DNA of 64,000 bases, from the NCBI GenBank assembly GCA_945877235.1, contig CAMCRF010000010.1, positions 4,184 through 68,183 on the forward strand. Direction: 5' to 3'. Positions 17,320 to 25,994 of the stretch are shown here, one piece after another. This DNA is from Bordetella parapertussis (GTDB lineage: Bacteria; Pseudomonadota; Gammaproteobacteria; Burkholderiales; Burkholderiaceae_A). Both the position numbers and the translations under genes were made by a program. Position 1 is the stretch's first letter, and each line of letters begins with the position of its first letter. The notes under the pieces are model-generated. The model was given only the letters and a program-made list of their open reading frames with translations. It did no database searches and was not told where the DNA came from.

Positions 17320-18357
17320 ATGGCGCCCGACTACCACCCCCTTGTCGTTGATCGGGTTATCCCCGAGACCCCCGACGCCAGCACACTGGCACTCCAAATA
17401 CCCGCCTCACTGCAACCTCTTTTTCAGTTCGAGCCTGGTCAGTTCCTAACCCTTCGGATACCGCGTGAGGACCGCTTCTCCCCTCGCTGCTACTCGATTT
17501 CCAGTGGCAGCCCGACTTGCATCTCTGTAACGGTCAAACGCGTGCGTGGCGGTTTTGGGTCGAACTGGCTCCTCGATCACCTCAAGCCAGGTGACACGAT
17601 CGGTGTTCGTCCGCCCTCTGGTCGGTTCACACTTCGCCCCTCTGTTGCGCCGCTCGTATTTTTTGCAGCAGGCAGTGGCATTACGCCAATGATGTCCATG
17701 CTTCATCACGCAGCAGCTACGGGATCGACTCGCCTCATGGCAATGTTTTATGCGAACCAGTCTGCAGAACAGGCCATCTTTGGTGAGACGTTGAGGGTAT
17801 TATCGGAGGGATCGACACCCGCATTTCAGCTCTGTGAGTGGCTCGATGACGTCAGTGGTTATGCCACGGCCGAGGACATCCGCGGGTTCGCAACACGGTG
17901 GAGCGCTGCACAGTTCATGGTGTGCGGGCCAGAGCCCTTCATGCATCTTGTGATTCATACCCTCGAGGAGATGGGCGTACAGCCCGATCAGATCCAAACG
18001 GAGAAGTTTCAATCCCTCGCGGACGAACCTTTGGAACCCTCGATTGCGATGAGAGGGGCTGCCGATCAGACCGCGGGCTTTGCCGCGCTACTCGAGGTGA
18101 GCGTCTCGGGCGAGACCCACACCGTTCCTGTGCACACGGGGGAGACGCTTCTGGCCGCCATGGAGCGAGAGGGCCTTGCCATCCCCTATTCATGTCGAGA
18201 GGGCAGTTGTGGGAGTTGCATGGGCAAGTTGCTAGAGGGCACGGTAGAGATGGACGTTACGGACGCATTGAGCCCGAGGGAGCTTGAGCGGGGCTATGTG
18301 CTGACGTGTCAGGCGAGGCCGACCGCGGCTGTCCTGAGGCTTGATATCGATGCCTAA
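17320..18357 (+). CDS. kshB: 3-ketosteroid 9-alpha-hydroxylase, reductase component
   Basis: From ATG 17320 the protein has 345 residues, the normal KshB length. Order: FAD domain with RCYS at 56-59, NAD domain with GSGITPMMSM at 118-127 and CGPEPFM at 202-208, then a plant-type [2Fe-2S] domain with Cys292, Cys297, Cys300 and Cys330. It passes electrons from NADH to the Rieske oxygenase KshA, here encoded 43 kb away at 61945. The open frame extends upstream to 17185, but that part crosses the operator and is unlikely to be translated. It overlaps fadD3 by eight bases. Confidence 0.9.
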   Translation: MAPDYHPLVVDRVIPETPDASTLALQIPASLQPLFQFEPGQFLTLRIPREDRFSPRCYSISSGSPTCISVTVKRVRGGFGSNWLLDHLKPGDTIGVRPPSGRFTLRPSVAPLVFFAAGSGITPMMSMLHHAAATGSTRLMAMFYANQSAEQAIFGETLRVLSEGSTPAFQLCEWLDDVSGYATAEDIRGFATRWSAAQFMVCGPEPFMHLVIHTLEEMGVQPDQIQTEKFQSLADEPLEPSIAMRGAADQTAGFAALLEVSVSGETHTVPVHTGETLLAAMEREGLAIPYSCREGSCGSCMGKLLEGTVEMDVTDALSPRELERGYVLTCQARPTAAVLRLDIDA

Positions 18358-19894
18358 TTTGCCCAGCAGCAGTGTTCAGGCGCTGACTACCGCAGCGGCG
18401 CGTTGGCCAGACCGTGCTGCAGTGGTCGATCAGGGTCTTACCCTGAGCTTTCACGACTTGTCTGAGCGGGTCGCAGGTTTGCGGACTGCACTCACGCAAG
18501 CAGGGCTTCGACCCGGTATGGTCGTCGCGCTATGTGGTCCGAACAGCTGGCAGTGGATTGTCCAGGCATTGGCCGTTCAGTCGCTTGGCTGTGTCTTGCT
18601 GCCTTTGAGCACAAGATTGCGGCAGGCAGAACTGCAGGACATGCTCCAGCGCAGCCGTGCGTCCGCGGTCATTACTGTCAGTCGGTTCCTCGATTTCGAT
18701 TACCACGCTCTCTTTACTCACCTGCAGGCCGCGCTTGATTTTCGGCTCTGGGCCTGGGATTGGCCAGGGGGGGAGCAGATCCTGATGGCCACTCCCGAGC
18801 GTTGGCCTTCTGGCTTCTCTGAGCATGCACTCGAGCACGCAATTGCGGATCTCATGTTCACATCCGGCACAACGGGTAGGCCCAAGGGCGTGCTCTCGAG
18901 TCAGTCGCAGAACGCACGAGCGTTTGGTGCCTGGACCCAGGTGGTTGGGCTCTGTGAACAGGACCGCTACCTGGTTGTGAACCCCTTTTTTCATGCCTTC
19001 GGGTACAAGGCGGGCTGGCTGTCTGCCCTGATTCGGGGCGCCTGCATCTACCCCATGGCAGTGTTTGATGCACGCGCTGCATTGGCCACGATTGAGCGAG
19101 AGCGCATCAGCTTTCTGCCTGGACCTCCAACGCTCTTCCACGCGCTGCTGGATCACCCCGATCGAGCGCAATTCGATCTTCGGAGCTTGCGGGTCGCAGT
19201 GACGGGCGCCGCGACCATTCCGCCCAGCCTAATTAGACGCATGCGTGAGGAATTGCACTTTCAAACCGTGACCACCGCCTACGGACTGACGGAGTGCAGC
19301 GGTGTGGCAACGGTTTGTGACCCGCAGGCATCGGACGAGAAGATATCGACCACCAGCGGGCGTGCACTTCCTGGAGTAGAGGTGGAGTGCCACCGACCGG
19401 ACGGATCAACCTGTGCTCCCGATGAAGTCGGTGAGATTGTCATTCGCGGTTTTAATGTGATGCAAGGTTACTTTGAAGATGCCGCGGCCACGCGTGAAGC
19501 TATTGACGCTGAGGGCTGGCTGCACACGGGCGATGTTGGATCCATCGATGCACAGGGGTACCTCAAGATCACCGACCGCCTCAAAGACATGTACATCAGC
19601 GGTGGATTCAACTGCTACCCCGCCGAGATCGAGCGACTCATGCACAGCCATCCGTTGGTCTCCCAGGTTGCAGTGATCGGTGCGCCCGATCCTCGACTTG
19701 GTGAACTCGGGGTGGCGTTTGTTGTGAGGAAACCAGATGCAGTGCTCACAGCGTCCGAATTTCAGGACTGGTGCAAAACGGTGATGTCGAACTACAAGGT
19801 ACCCCGCAGGGTGGTGTTCGTCGAGCAGCTTCCGCTCAATGCGGCAGGGAAGGTTCAGAAGGCTGAGCTTCGGGCCCAGCTTGCGGACGCGTAG
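18350..19894 (+). CDS. fadD3: FadD3-like HIP-CoA ligase (AMP-forming)
   Basis: A 514-residue acyl-CoA synthetase from ATG 18350; an in-frame TTG three codons upstream has no ribosome site. Adenylation motifs in order: MFTSGTTGRPKGV (about 169-181), AYGLTECSG (about 306-314), GWLHTGDVG (about 386-394), DRLKDMYISGGFNCYP (about 406-421) and the catalytic Lys in NAAGKVQKAE near the C-terminus. FadD3 (ScdA in Comamonas) activates the propionate side chain of the HIP indanedione left after HsaD. Coupling to kshB and its similarity to the FadD3 group support this; other CoA ligases in the window resemble side-chain enzymes more. Confidence 0.82.
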   Translation: MPNLPSSSVQALTTAAARWPDRAAVVDQGLTLSFHDLSERVAGLRTALTQAGLRPGMVVALCGPNSWQWIVQALAVQSLGCVLLPLSTRLRQAELQDMLQRSRASAVITVSRFLDFDYHALFTHLQAALDFRLWAWDWPGGEQILMATPERWPSGFSEHALEHAIADLMFTSGTTGRPKGVLSSQSQNARAFGAWTQVVGLCEQDRYLVVNPFFHAFGYKAGWLSALIRGACIYPMAVFDARAALATIERERISFLPGPPTLFHALLDHPDRAQFDLRSLRVAVTGAATIPPSLIRRMREELHFQTVTTAYGLTECSGVATVCDPQASDEKISTTSGRALPGVEVECHRPDGSTCAPDEVGEIVIRGFNVMQGYFEDAAATREAIDAEGWLHTGDVGSIDAQGYLKITDRLKDMYISGGFNCYPAEIERLMHSHPLVSQVAVIGAPDPRLGELGVAFVVRKPDAVLTASEFQDWCKTVMSNYKVPRRVVFVEQLPLNAAGKVQKAELRAQLADA

Positions 19895-19909
19895 TCCCTA
19901 AGGACGATG
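19890..19909. promoter_or_regulatory. Operator-like palindrome upstream of SDR/NTF2/OYE operon
   Basis: CGTAGTC (19890-19896), spacer CCTAAG, GACGATG (19903-19909): the right arm is perfect and the left agrees at five of seven positions. It overlaps the fadD3 stop codon and stands 62 bases before the next start, in the only gap of this stretch, with the same 7-6-7 geometry as 2542. Confidence 0.5.
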
Positions 19910-19971
19910 ACCAGACCCCAAGCCACGGCGACAACATCACCCTATTCAAAACAGTTCACGAGGAGAGAGCA

Positions 19972-20796
19972 ATGCGGTTTTCAGGAAAGCTGGCACTGGT
20001 TACCGGGGCGGGGCAAGGCATGGGTCAGGCCATTGCTATGCGACTGGCGCGCGAGGGTGCGACTGTGGTTGCAGCGGACATTCGTGGGGATGCTGCACAG
20101 GCCACCATTACTCAGTGTGAGGGCTCTGGCCACTGGGGTGTGGCACTCGACGTATCGAAGAGTGACGCCGTGCAAGCGCTCTTTGCCCAGATTGAGCAGC
20201 GCTTCCATGGCATTCACATTCTGGTGAACAACGCAGGCATTGGATCCGCGCCGAATGATGGCTTTCCGAAGCTGCTCGAGCGGCTCGGACAGCGTGGTGC
20301 GCAATTGGCTAAGGGAGAGACCCCGACAGTTTTCCCCGATCTTATTGTGGACATGGAGGATGAGGGCTGGCATGGCGTGATGGGGGTCAATCTTCACGGA
20401 GCCTTCTATTGCCTCAGGGAGTCGGTACGACTCATGATCAAGGCAGGTATTCAGGGTTCGCTGATCAATATCTCGAGCACATCGGCAATGTCCGGTGAGG
20501 GCGGCCTTCATTACGTAACCTCAAAGGCGGCGCTGCACGGCCTCACTCGGGCGTTGGCCCGAGAACTGGGGCCTCGTGGAATTCGAATTAACAATGTGGT
20601 GCCAGGCCCCACCAACACGCCCATGATGCAGTCGGTGGGTGAAGACTGGATTCGCTCTATGGTTGCGGCCATTCCCTTGGGGCGCATGGCTGAGCCCGAT
20701 GACATTGCCCGTGTGGTTGCATTTCTCGCGAGTGAGGATGCAGCGATGGTGACGGGCCAGGATGTAGTCGCCAATGGCGGTTCTTACTTCAAGTAA
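19972..20796 (+). CDS. SDR family oxidoreductase with substrate-loop insertion
   Basis: A 274-residue SDR: TGAGQGMG at about 11-18, NNAG at about 86-89, YVTSK for Tyr and Lys at about 184-188. Compared with classical SDRs it carries about 25 extra residues after NNAGIGSA (about 93-125), a region that normally lines the substrate pocket. GAGGAGAGAG lies just before ATG. It starts a four-gene run with another SDR, a BaiE-like NTF2 protein and an old yellow enzyme. Oxidation or epimerisation of a ring hydroxyl (C7 or C12) of bile acids is a reasonable guess. Confidence 0.85.
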   Translation: MRFSGKLALVTGAGQGMGQAIAMRLAREGATVVAADIRGDAAQATITQCEGSGHWGVALDVSKSDAVQALFAQIEQRFHGIHILVNNAGIGSAPNDGFPKLLERLGQRGAQLAKGETPTVFPDLIVDMEDEGWHGVMGVNLHGAFYCLRESVRLMIKAGIQGSLINISSTSAMSGEGGLHYVTSKAALHGLTRALARELGPRGIRINNVVPGPTNTPMMQSVGEDWIRSMVAAIPLGRMAEPDDIARVVAFLASEDAAMVTGQDVVANGGSYFK

Positions 20797-20807
20797 GCGG
20801 AGGATTT

Positions 20808-21584
20808 ATGAGTGCATCACATCAAAAGCAGATTGCCCTGGTCACTGGTGGCGGCAGCGGAATCGGTGAGGCGACAGCCAGGCTGCTGGCCTCTCGGGGA
20901 GCCACCGTCATCGTTTGTGGTCGACGCGCAGAGCCACTTGAATCGGTGGCAGCGTCTATTCGTGCGGACGGTGGTCAGGCTGAGACACTGGTACTTGATG
21001 TATCGGATGAGGCCCAAGTGACCCAGGGTATTCAGGGCATCGTGAGCCGTCACGGCCAGATTGATCTTGTCGTCAATAACGCCATGGCCTACAGCTGGGG
21101 GGCCATTGAGGAGACGACAACAGAGGCTTGGCGATCAAACTTTCTAACCACGGTCGATGGGACCTTCTGGGCCTGCCGTGAGGCGGGCAAGCACATGAAG
21201 GCTCGCGGTACGGGTGCGATTGTGAACGTCTCGTCGATCTGCGGAATTTTTGGCATGCCCTGGATGGCGGGTTACTCGGCGGCGAAGGCTGCCGTATTGA
21301 ACTTCACCAAGGCCGTTGCCTCTGAGTGGGGGCCAGCGGGCATTCGGTGTAATGCGGTGATCCCAGGCGTAGTAGACACCCCCGCAACGGCAGGCATGCT
21401 GTCCGACGAAAAATCCCGCAGAAACACGGAAAAGCTCATTCCACTGCGGCGCGTGGCCAAGGCACATGAGGTGGCAACCCTCATTGCATTTCTCGGCTCG
21501 GACGAGGCGTCTTACATCACCGGTGCCTGTATTCCCGTTGACGGCGGACGGTCGGCCGAGCTCTACACGGTGCTAGAGGGGTGA
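20808..21584 (+). CDS. SDR family oxidoreductase
   Basis: A 258-residue classical SDR with TGGGSGIG (about 14-21), NNAM in place of NNAG (about 90-93), the Ser in VSSICG and YSAAK for the Tyr/Lys pair (about 157-161). GGAGG precedes the ATG at good spacing, and the gene follows the previous SDR by 11 bases. The Met in NNAM is a mild departure from the consensus. The context suggests a hydroxysteroid dehydrogenase acting in series with the neighbouring SDR and the BaiE-like protein. Confidence 0.87.
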   Translation: MSASHQKQIALVTGGGSGIGEATARLLASRGATVIVCGRRAEPLESVAASIRADGGQAETLVLDVSDEAQVTQGIQGIVSRHGQIDLVVNNAMAYSWGAIEETTTEAWRSNFLTTVDGTFWACREAGKHMKARGTGAIVNVSSICGIFGMPWMAGYSAAKAAVLNFTKAVASEWGPAGIRCNAVIPGVVDTPATAGMLSDEKSRRNTEKLIPLRRVAKAHEVATLIAFLGSDEASYITGACIPVDGGRSAELYTVLEG

Positions 21585-21589
21585 GCGCG

Positions 21590-22219
21590 ATGGATGCTCT
21601 GCTCGCTCGCGTGGATCGTCTCGAGTCAACGGAGGCCATTCGACAGCTAGTGGGGCGATATAGTCTGTCGCTCGACATGCGAGACCTCGATGCGCATGTG
21701 AATTTGTTTGCGCCCGATATTCGTGTGGGTCGCGAGAAGACGGGGCGTGCCCATTTGAAGGTCTGGGTGGACGACACGCTTCGTCACCAGTTCACTGGCA
21801 CGTCACACCATGTTGGCCAGCACATCATCGAGTTTGAGGACGCCGATCATGCACTGGGCGTGGTCTATTCGAAGAACGAGCATGAGTGTGGCGGTGAGTG
21901 GGTGATCATGCAAATGCTCTATTGGGATCAGTACGAACGAATGGACGGGCAGTGGTTCTTTCGTCGGCGACTCCCGTGTTACTGGTATGCGACAGACCTC
22001 AATCGTCCCCCAGTGGGTGAGCTCAAAATGAGGTGGCCGGGGCGCGCACCCTATGCAGGAACCTTCCACGACCTTTTCCCATCATGGAAGTCCTTCTGGT
22101 CAGGACCTGCCCTCTCCTCTCTGCCAGACCTTCCAGAGGTGGCCGCCCCCGCTCCCATCGATGGCTTTCTCCAGACCATGCGTGCTGGAGCCCCCGACCC
22201 CAAGATCCGCGTTCGCTAG
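21590..22219 (+). CDS. NTF2/SnoaL-fold protein, BaiE/Hsh2-like hydroxysteroid dehydratase candidate
   Basis: From ATG 21590 (GAGGGG eight bases upstream) the protein has 209 residues. The first 140 look like the SnoaL/NTF2 fold and show BaiE-like features. Tyr24 and Asp29 keep the spacing of BaiE Tyr30 and Asp35, a His-rich strand TSHHVGQH is at 71-78, and DQYERMDGQWFF at 113-124 resembles the matching BaiE stretch, followed by Arg125-127. BaiE removes the 7-alpha-hydroxyl of bile acids; Hsh2 of Sphingobium does so in aerobic degradation. A C-terminal extension of about 60 residues is extra. Delta-5-3-ketosteroid isomerase shares the fold but is only about 125 residues. Confidence 0.65.
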   Translation: MDALLARVDRLESTEAIRQLVGRYSLSLDMRDLDAHVNLFAPDIRVGREKTGRAHLKVWVDDTLRHQFTGTSHHVGQHIIEFEDADHALGVVYSKNEHECGGEWVIMQMLYWDQYERMDGQWFFRRRLPCYWYATDLNRPPVGELKMRWPGRAPYAGTFHDLFPSWKSFWSGPALSSLPDLPEVAAPAPIDGFLQTMRAGAPDPKIRVR

Positions 22220-22229
22220 AGGTGCTTAC

Positions 22230-23282
22230 ATGCCCGTCTTGTTAACTCCAGTTCAGATTGGTGCCTTCACGCTTCCGAATCGCATCGTGATGGCGCCCAT
22301 GACCCGCAATCGTGCAGAGCCGGATGGACGGGCATCGCCCCTTATGGCGCAGTACTACGAGCAGCGGGGTCGGGCGGGCATGGTGGTTGTTGAGGGCACC
22401 ACACCCTCACCCGATGGATATGCCTACGTGCGCATGCCGGGGCTCTGGTCGCACGCGCATGCTGAGGCGTTTCGTCCCGTTGTGGAGGGGATTCACCGAA
22501 AGGGGGGCATTGCAGTTTTACAGCTTATGCACGGTGGACGTGTTGCATCGGCAAGCAATCGTGGGCTTGTGGGCGGCAGAACTGTTGCACCATCTGCCGT
22601 GCAGCTTGAGGGAGAGATCTGGACAGACTCCTCCGGCATGCAGCCCCATGACGTCCCGCATGAAATGAGCCTGACCGACATTGCGGAGAGCATCCTTGGT
22701 TATGCGAGTGCAGCCCAGTTGGCCAGGAAAATTGGCTTTGATGGCGTGGAGTTGCATGGAACCTCCGGTTACCTGCCTTCCCAGTTCCTCTCTGAGAATG
22801 TGAATCAGCGTAAAGATGCTTATGGGGGCTCTCTTGAGAATCGCGCGCGATACTTTGTCGAGTTGATGCAGGCCCTTGTAGATGCTGTGGGAGCAGATCG
22901 AGTCGGTTTAAGGCTCTGCCCGGGCAATCCCTACAACGGAATCCAGGACTCCGATCCGGTGGCCTCTACGCGACTGCTGCTGCGCGAAGCACAGCACCGT
23001 GGCCTTGCTTACGCACACATCATGCGCTCACCATTGCCCACCCTCGATGCCATTGAACTTGCGAAGGCCAGTTTCTCAGGTGCCTTGATTCTCAACGACA
23101 GCTATCAGCCCGACTCTGCAGAGCAAGCCGTTGCCTCGGGCATTGCGAGTGCAGTGTCTTTTGGCAGGCATTTCATCGCGAATCCTGATTTGGTCGAGCG
23201 CATTCGCATGCAGACTCCGCTCGACAAATTCGATCGCAAGACGCTCTACACCGCGGGACCACAGGGCTATACCGACTATTGA
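22230..23282 (+). CDS. Old yellow enzyme family alkene reductase
   Basis: A 350-residue OYE from ATG 22230, with AGAGGTG upstream; the open frame continues to 22053 but there it lies inside the preceding gene. PNRIVMAPMTRNRAE opens the TIM barrel, and RKDAYGGSLENRARY at about 194-208 is the family signature. The carbonyl-binding pair is His176 and Ser179 (HGTSGY) rather than His-His or His-Asn, while the proton-donor Tyr181 is kept. It probably reduces an enone or dienone steroid double bond, for example one created by the dehydratase candidate upstream. Confidence 0.87.
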   Translation: MPVLLTPVQIGAFTLPNRIVMAPMTRNRAEPDGRASPLMAQYYEQRGRAGMVVVEGTTPSPDGYAYVRMPGLWSHAHAEAFRPVVEGIHRKGGIAVLQLMHGGRVASASNRGLVGGRTVAPSAVQLEGEIWTDSSGMQPHDVPHEMSLTDIAESILGYASAAQLARKIGFDGVELHGTSGYLPSQFLSENVNQRKDAYGGSLENRARYFVELMQALVDAVGADRVGLRLCPGNPYNGIQDSDPVASTRLLLREAQHRGLAYAHIMRSPLPTLDAIELAKASFSGALILNDSYQPDSAEQAVASGIASAVSFGRHFIANPDLVERIRMQTPLDKFDRKTLYTAGPQGYTDY

Positions 23283-23289
23283 ACCGTCG

Positions 23290-24063
23290 TTATTTGCCTT
23301 GCCACTCCGGCCGACGCTTTTCGATAAAGGCTTGCATGCCTTCTTTCTGGTCTCGAGAGGCGAAAAGCACCTGGTTTGCCTTGCGCTCGAGTGCCAGTGC
23401 GCCTTGAAGCGAGAGGTCTGCGCCCAGTTGCATGACCTCTTTAATTTGCATCACGGCGAGCGGCGGCATGCCTGCAATGCGGGATGCAAGCTCAATGCTG
23501 CGGTTTTCTAACTGACTGGCTGCGACGATCTCCGAGACCATCCCAGCCTTGTCGGCCTGCTCGGCACTGATCGGTTGACCGGTGAGCAGCATTTGCATGG
23601 CCTTGAAACGGCCGACCGATCGGAGCAGGCGCTGAGTGCCCCCGATGCCTGGCATGATGCCAATCTTGATCTCTGGTTGACCAAACTGCGCTCTATCGCT
23701 GGCGAGAATGATGTCGCAGTGCATGGCAAGCTCGCACCCTCCGCCCAGCGCAAACCCGTCGACAGCGGCAATCACCGGTTTTGGACAGTCCTGAATGGGC
23801 GCCCAGAGCAGCTCCGTATGACGTTGCCAGATTTCAATCGGCCCGCACCCCGCTAGGCTATGGATATCTCCGCCAGCCGCAAAATTTTCGCCGGCACCCG
23901 TCAGAATAATGATGCGCGTCTCATGGTCTTGCGCGAGTCTCGAGAATGCTGCCGAGAGGGCCTCTTGCAGGGGCAGGCTCAGCGCGTTCATGACCTCGGG
24001 GCGATTCATGGTGAGGCGTGTCACGCCCGGGCTGGGATGGTCTTCGAGAAGGAGCGATGTCAT
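23290..24063 (-). CDS. Enoyl-CoA hydratase
   Basis: A 257-residue crotonase from ATG 24063. Both catalytic acids are present: Glu in GGGCELAMHCD (about 108-118) and Glu in FGQPEIKIG (about 128-136), with GENFAAGGDI and GIGGTQRL completing the canonical set, so ordinary hydratase chemistry is expected. An in-frame ATG at 24099 would lie inside an operator palindrome and is less likely. It faces the CoA-ligase operon across a short shared promoter gap, which suggests a role in side-chain beta-oxidation. Confidence 0.9.
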   Translation of the reverse strand: MTSLLLEDHPSPGVTRLTMNRPEVMNALSLPLQEALSAAFSRLAQDHETRIIILTGAGENFAAGGDIHSLAGCGPIEIWQRHTELLWAPIQDCPKPVIAAVDGFALGGGCELAMHCDIILASDRAQFGQPEIKIGIMPGIGGTQRLLRSVGRFKAMQMLLTGQPISAEQADKAGMVSEIVAASQLENRSIELASRIAGMPPLAVMQIKEVMQLGADLSLQGALALERKANQVLFASRDQKEGMQAFIEKRRPEWQGK

Positions 24064-24096
24064 GTTCAAGAGATTCAAAGGATTGGGCAGTGCACT

Positions 24097-24116
24097 CATC
24101 GTCCGTCCGGACGACG
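24097..24116. promoter_or_regulatory. Operator palindrome, hydratase/CoA-ligase divergent promoter
   Basis: CATCGTC (24097-24103), spacer CGTCCG, GACGACG (24110-24116): 13 of 14 arm bases fit the perfect site at 2542, and the right arm equals that of 17275-17281. It lies 33 bases before each of the two divergent starts chosen here (24063 and 24150). An alternative hydratase start at 24099 would fall inside it. Confidence 0.65.
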
Positions 24117-24149
24117 AGCGATTGTTCCAAGTTTAAGAGCATCCTCTAC

Positions 24150-25994
24150 ATGAACGATATCCGCGCGATTCCTGTTATTCCTGCTCGAGAAGAGACGCAG
24201 GCCAGGCTCGATCGACGCGCTGCTGCTGCGGCGCAGTTCAAGCCGAAGGACCCCCACACCATTGCGGATCGATGGGCTGATGCCGTCCGCCGATGGCCCG
24301 AGCGGACCTTTCTTTGCTGGGCAGATCGCACCTGGACTTATGCGCAAGCCGACGCAGTCATCAATTCCTACGCCAATGTCTTGCTCGAGCACGGTGTGAA
24401 GCCAAGGCAGAGTGTGGCGCTCATGATGGAGAACCGGCCGGAGTTTTACTGGGTATGGCTTGCCCTGATGAAGCTTGGCGCACCCGCCGCGTTCATCAAT
24501 GTGCACTTGAACGACAAGCCGCTTGCACACGCTTTGAGAGAGACTCGGGCCACGCATTGGGTCTATGGCAATGAGTGCGCAGGTGCGGCTGCGCTTGAGG
24601 GGGTGGATCATCTGGCTCGCCTGTGGGTGGAAAACCCGCATTGGTCAGGTTCAGCAGACCCCGAGACGCTCAAGGGGCTCGAGCGTGTTCCTGAGCTCTC
24701 GAGGCTGGCCTCATTTGCACCCGTACATGATGTGCCCGCTGCCCAGCGGGCTGGCATGGTGGGTGAGGACGTCGCGCTCTACATTTTTACCTCAGGCACC
24801 ACGGGTCTGCCCAAGGCAGCACTCACCAGCCACATGCGCTGGATGATGGCGGGTGCGGTCATGGAATCTGTGCTGCAGACCAATGAGAGCGATGTCTTCT
24901 ATTGCTTTCTGCCGCTCTACCATGGAGCTGCTTCCATGGCACTCACATCAACCGCCCTGATGTGTGGATCATCTATTGTCTTGCGCAGAAAGTTCTCAGC
25001 GAGTCAGTTCTGGCCCGATGTGCGCCGTTATGGTGTGACCAGCTGCCAATACGTGGGCGAGATTATTCGCTACCTACTGGCACAGCCTGAGCGGCCAGAC
25101 GACAGACAGCACACGCTGGTTCGGCTCTCTGGAACCGGGCTCAACCGCGATACTTGGCTTCAGTTTCAGGGGCGTTTTGGTGTGCGCGATATTTTCGAGA
25201 GCTGGGGTTCGACCGAGGGCAATGTCAACAGCCTGAACCTCGATAACGTCCCTGGATCCTGCGGCCGTGTCCCATTCTGGGACAAGACCAACCTGCGCTT
25301 GATTCGGTATGACATCGAACACGATGAGCACCTGCGCGATGATCAGGGCCGATACATCATCTGCAAGCCGGGTGAAGTTGGCGAGGCTGTAGGCTTTATT
25401 GTGGAACATCCGGATATTGGTGGAGGCCGATTCGAAGGCTACACCTCGCAGTCTGAGACAGAGAAGAAGATTCTCCGCGGTGTGCTGTCTGAGGCAGACA
25501 AATGGTTTCGCACTGGAGATCTGCTCCGCGAGGACGAAAACGGGTATTTGTTTTTTGTCGATCGACTGGGCGACACCTTTCGCTGGAAGAGTGAGAACGT
25601 CTCGACACTCGAGGTGGCCTCGGTGCTTGAAGAGTTTCCGGGCGTTCTCTTTTTGATTATTTATGGTGTTGAGGTTCCAGGCTTTGAGGGTCGCGCTGGA
25701 ATGGCTGCCATTCAGATGCAAGACGGGGCAGACTTCAATGCGCAGGCCTTCTTTGAGTTTGCGAAGGCCCGCTTGCCACGCTATGCCCTGCCGCAGTTTC
25801 TGAGACTTGCAACCTCGCTTGACATGACGGGTACCTACAAGCTTAGGAAGGTCGATCTGCAGCGCCAGGCCTATGCCCAAACGTTGGTCGCTGATCCCCT
25901 CTGGGTTATTCATGAGGCACAGGGAAGCTACGTACCTCTCTCCGCTCAGACGCTGGCCGAGGCGGGCTATCCCCTGCACCCCCAGGATCGATGA
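24150..25994 (+). CDS. FATP/FadD6-type acyl-CoA synthetase (probable steroid side-chain CoA ligase)
   Basis: A 614-residue AMP-forming ligase from ATG 24150; the frame is open to 24018 but that part crosses the operator and the divergent gene. Motifs: IFTSGTTGLPKAALTSH (about 210-226), SWGSTEGNVN (about 350-359), WFRTGDLL and DRLGDTFRWKSENVST (about 452-486), then YKLRKVDL near the C-terminus. RWKSENVST in place of an SGG-type hinge is characteristic of the FATP/very-long-chain group, which includes bile-acid CoA ligases. It heads an operon with an MBL hydrolase, an acyl-CoA dehydrogenase pair and a second ligase. Activation of the C24 carboxylate is likely. Confidence 0.83.
   Translation: MNDIRAIPVIPAREETQARLDRRAAAAAQFKPKDPHTIADRWADAVRRWPERTFLCWADRTWTYAQADAVINSYANVLLEHGVKPRQSVALMMENRPEFYWVWLALMKLGAPAAFINVHLNDKPLAHALRETRATHWVYGNECAGAAALEGVDHLARLWVENPHWSGSADPETLKGLERVPELSRLASFAPVHDVPAAQRAGMVGEDVALYIFTSGTTGLPKAALTSHMRWMMAGAVMESVLQTNESDVFYCFLPLYHGAASMALTSTALMCGSSIVLRRKFSASQFWPDVRRYGVTSCQYVGEIIRYLLAQPERPDDRQHTLVRLSGTGLNRDTWLQFQGRFGVRDIFESWGSTEGNVNSLNLDNVPGSCGRVPFWDKTNLRLIRYDIEHDEHLRDDQGRYIICKPGEVGEAVGFIVEHPDIGGGRFEGYTSQSETEKKILRGVLSEADKWFRTGDLLREDENGYLFFVDRLGDTFRWKSENVSTLEVASVLEEFPGVLFLIIYGVEVPGFEGRAGMAAIQMQDGADFNAQAFFEFAKARLPRYALPQFLRLATSLDMTGTYKLRKVDLQRQAYAQTLVADPLWVIHEAQGSYVPLSAQTLAEAGYPLHPQDR

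Noticed and set aside
21590..22219. Delta5-3-ketosteroid isomerase
   Set aside because: Same NTF2-type fold but the protein is about 85 residues too long and its motifs resemble BaiE more than KSI.
24018..24149. 44-codon upstream extension of the FATP-like ligase
   Set aside because: It overlaps the divergent hydratase gene and the operator; ATG 24150 gives the normal family N-terminus.
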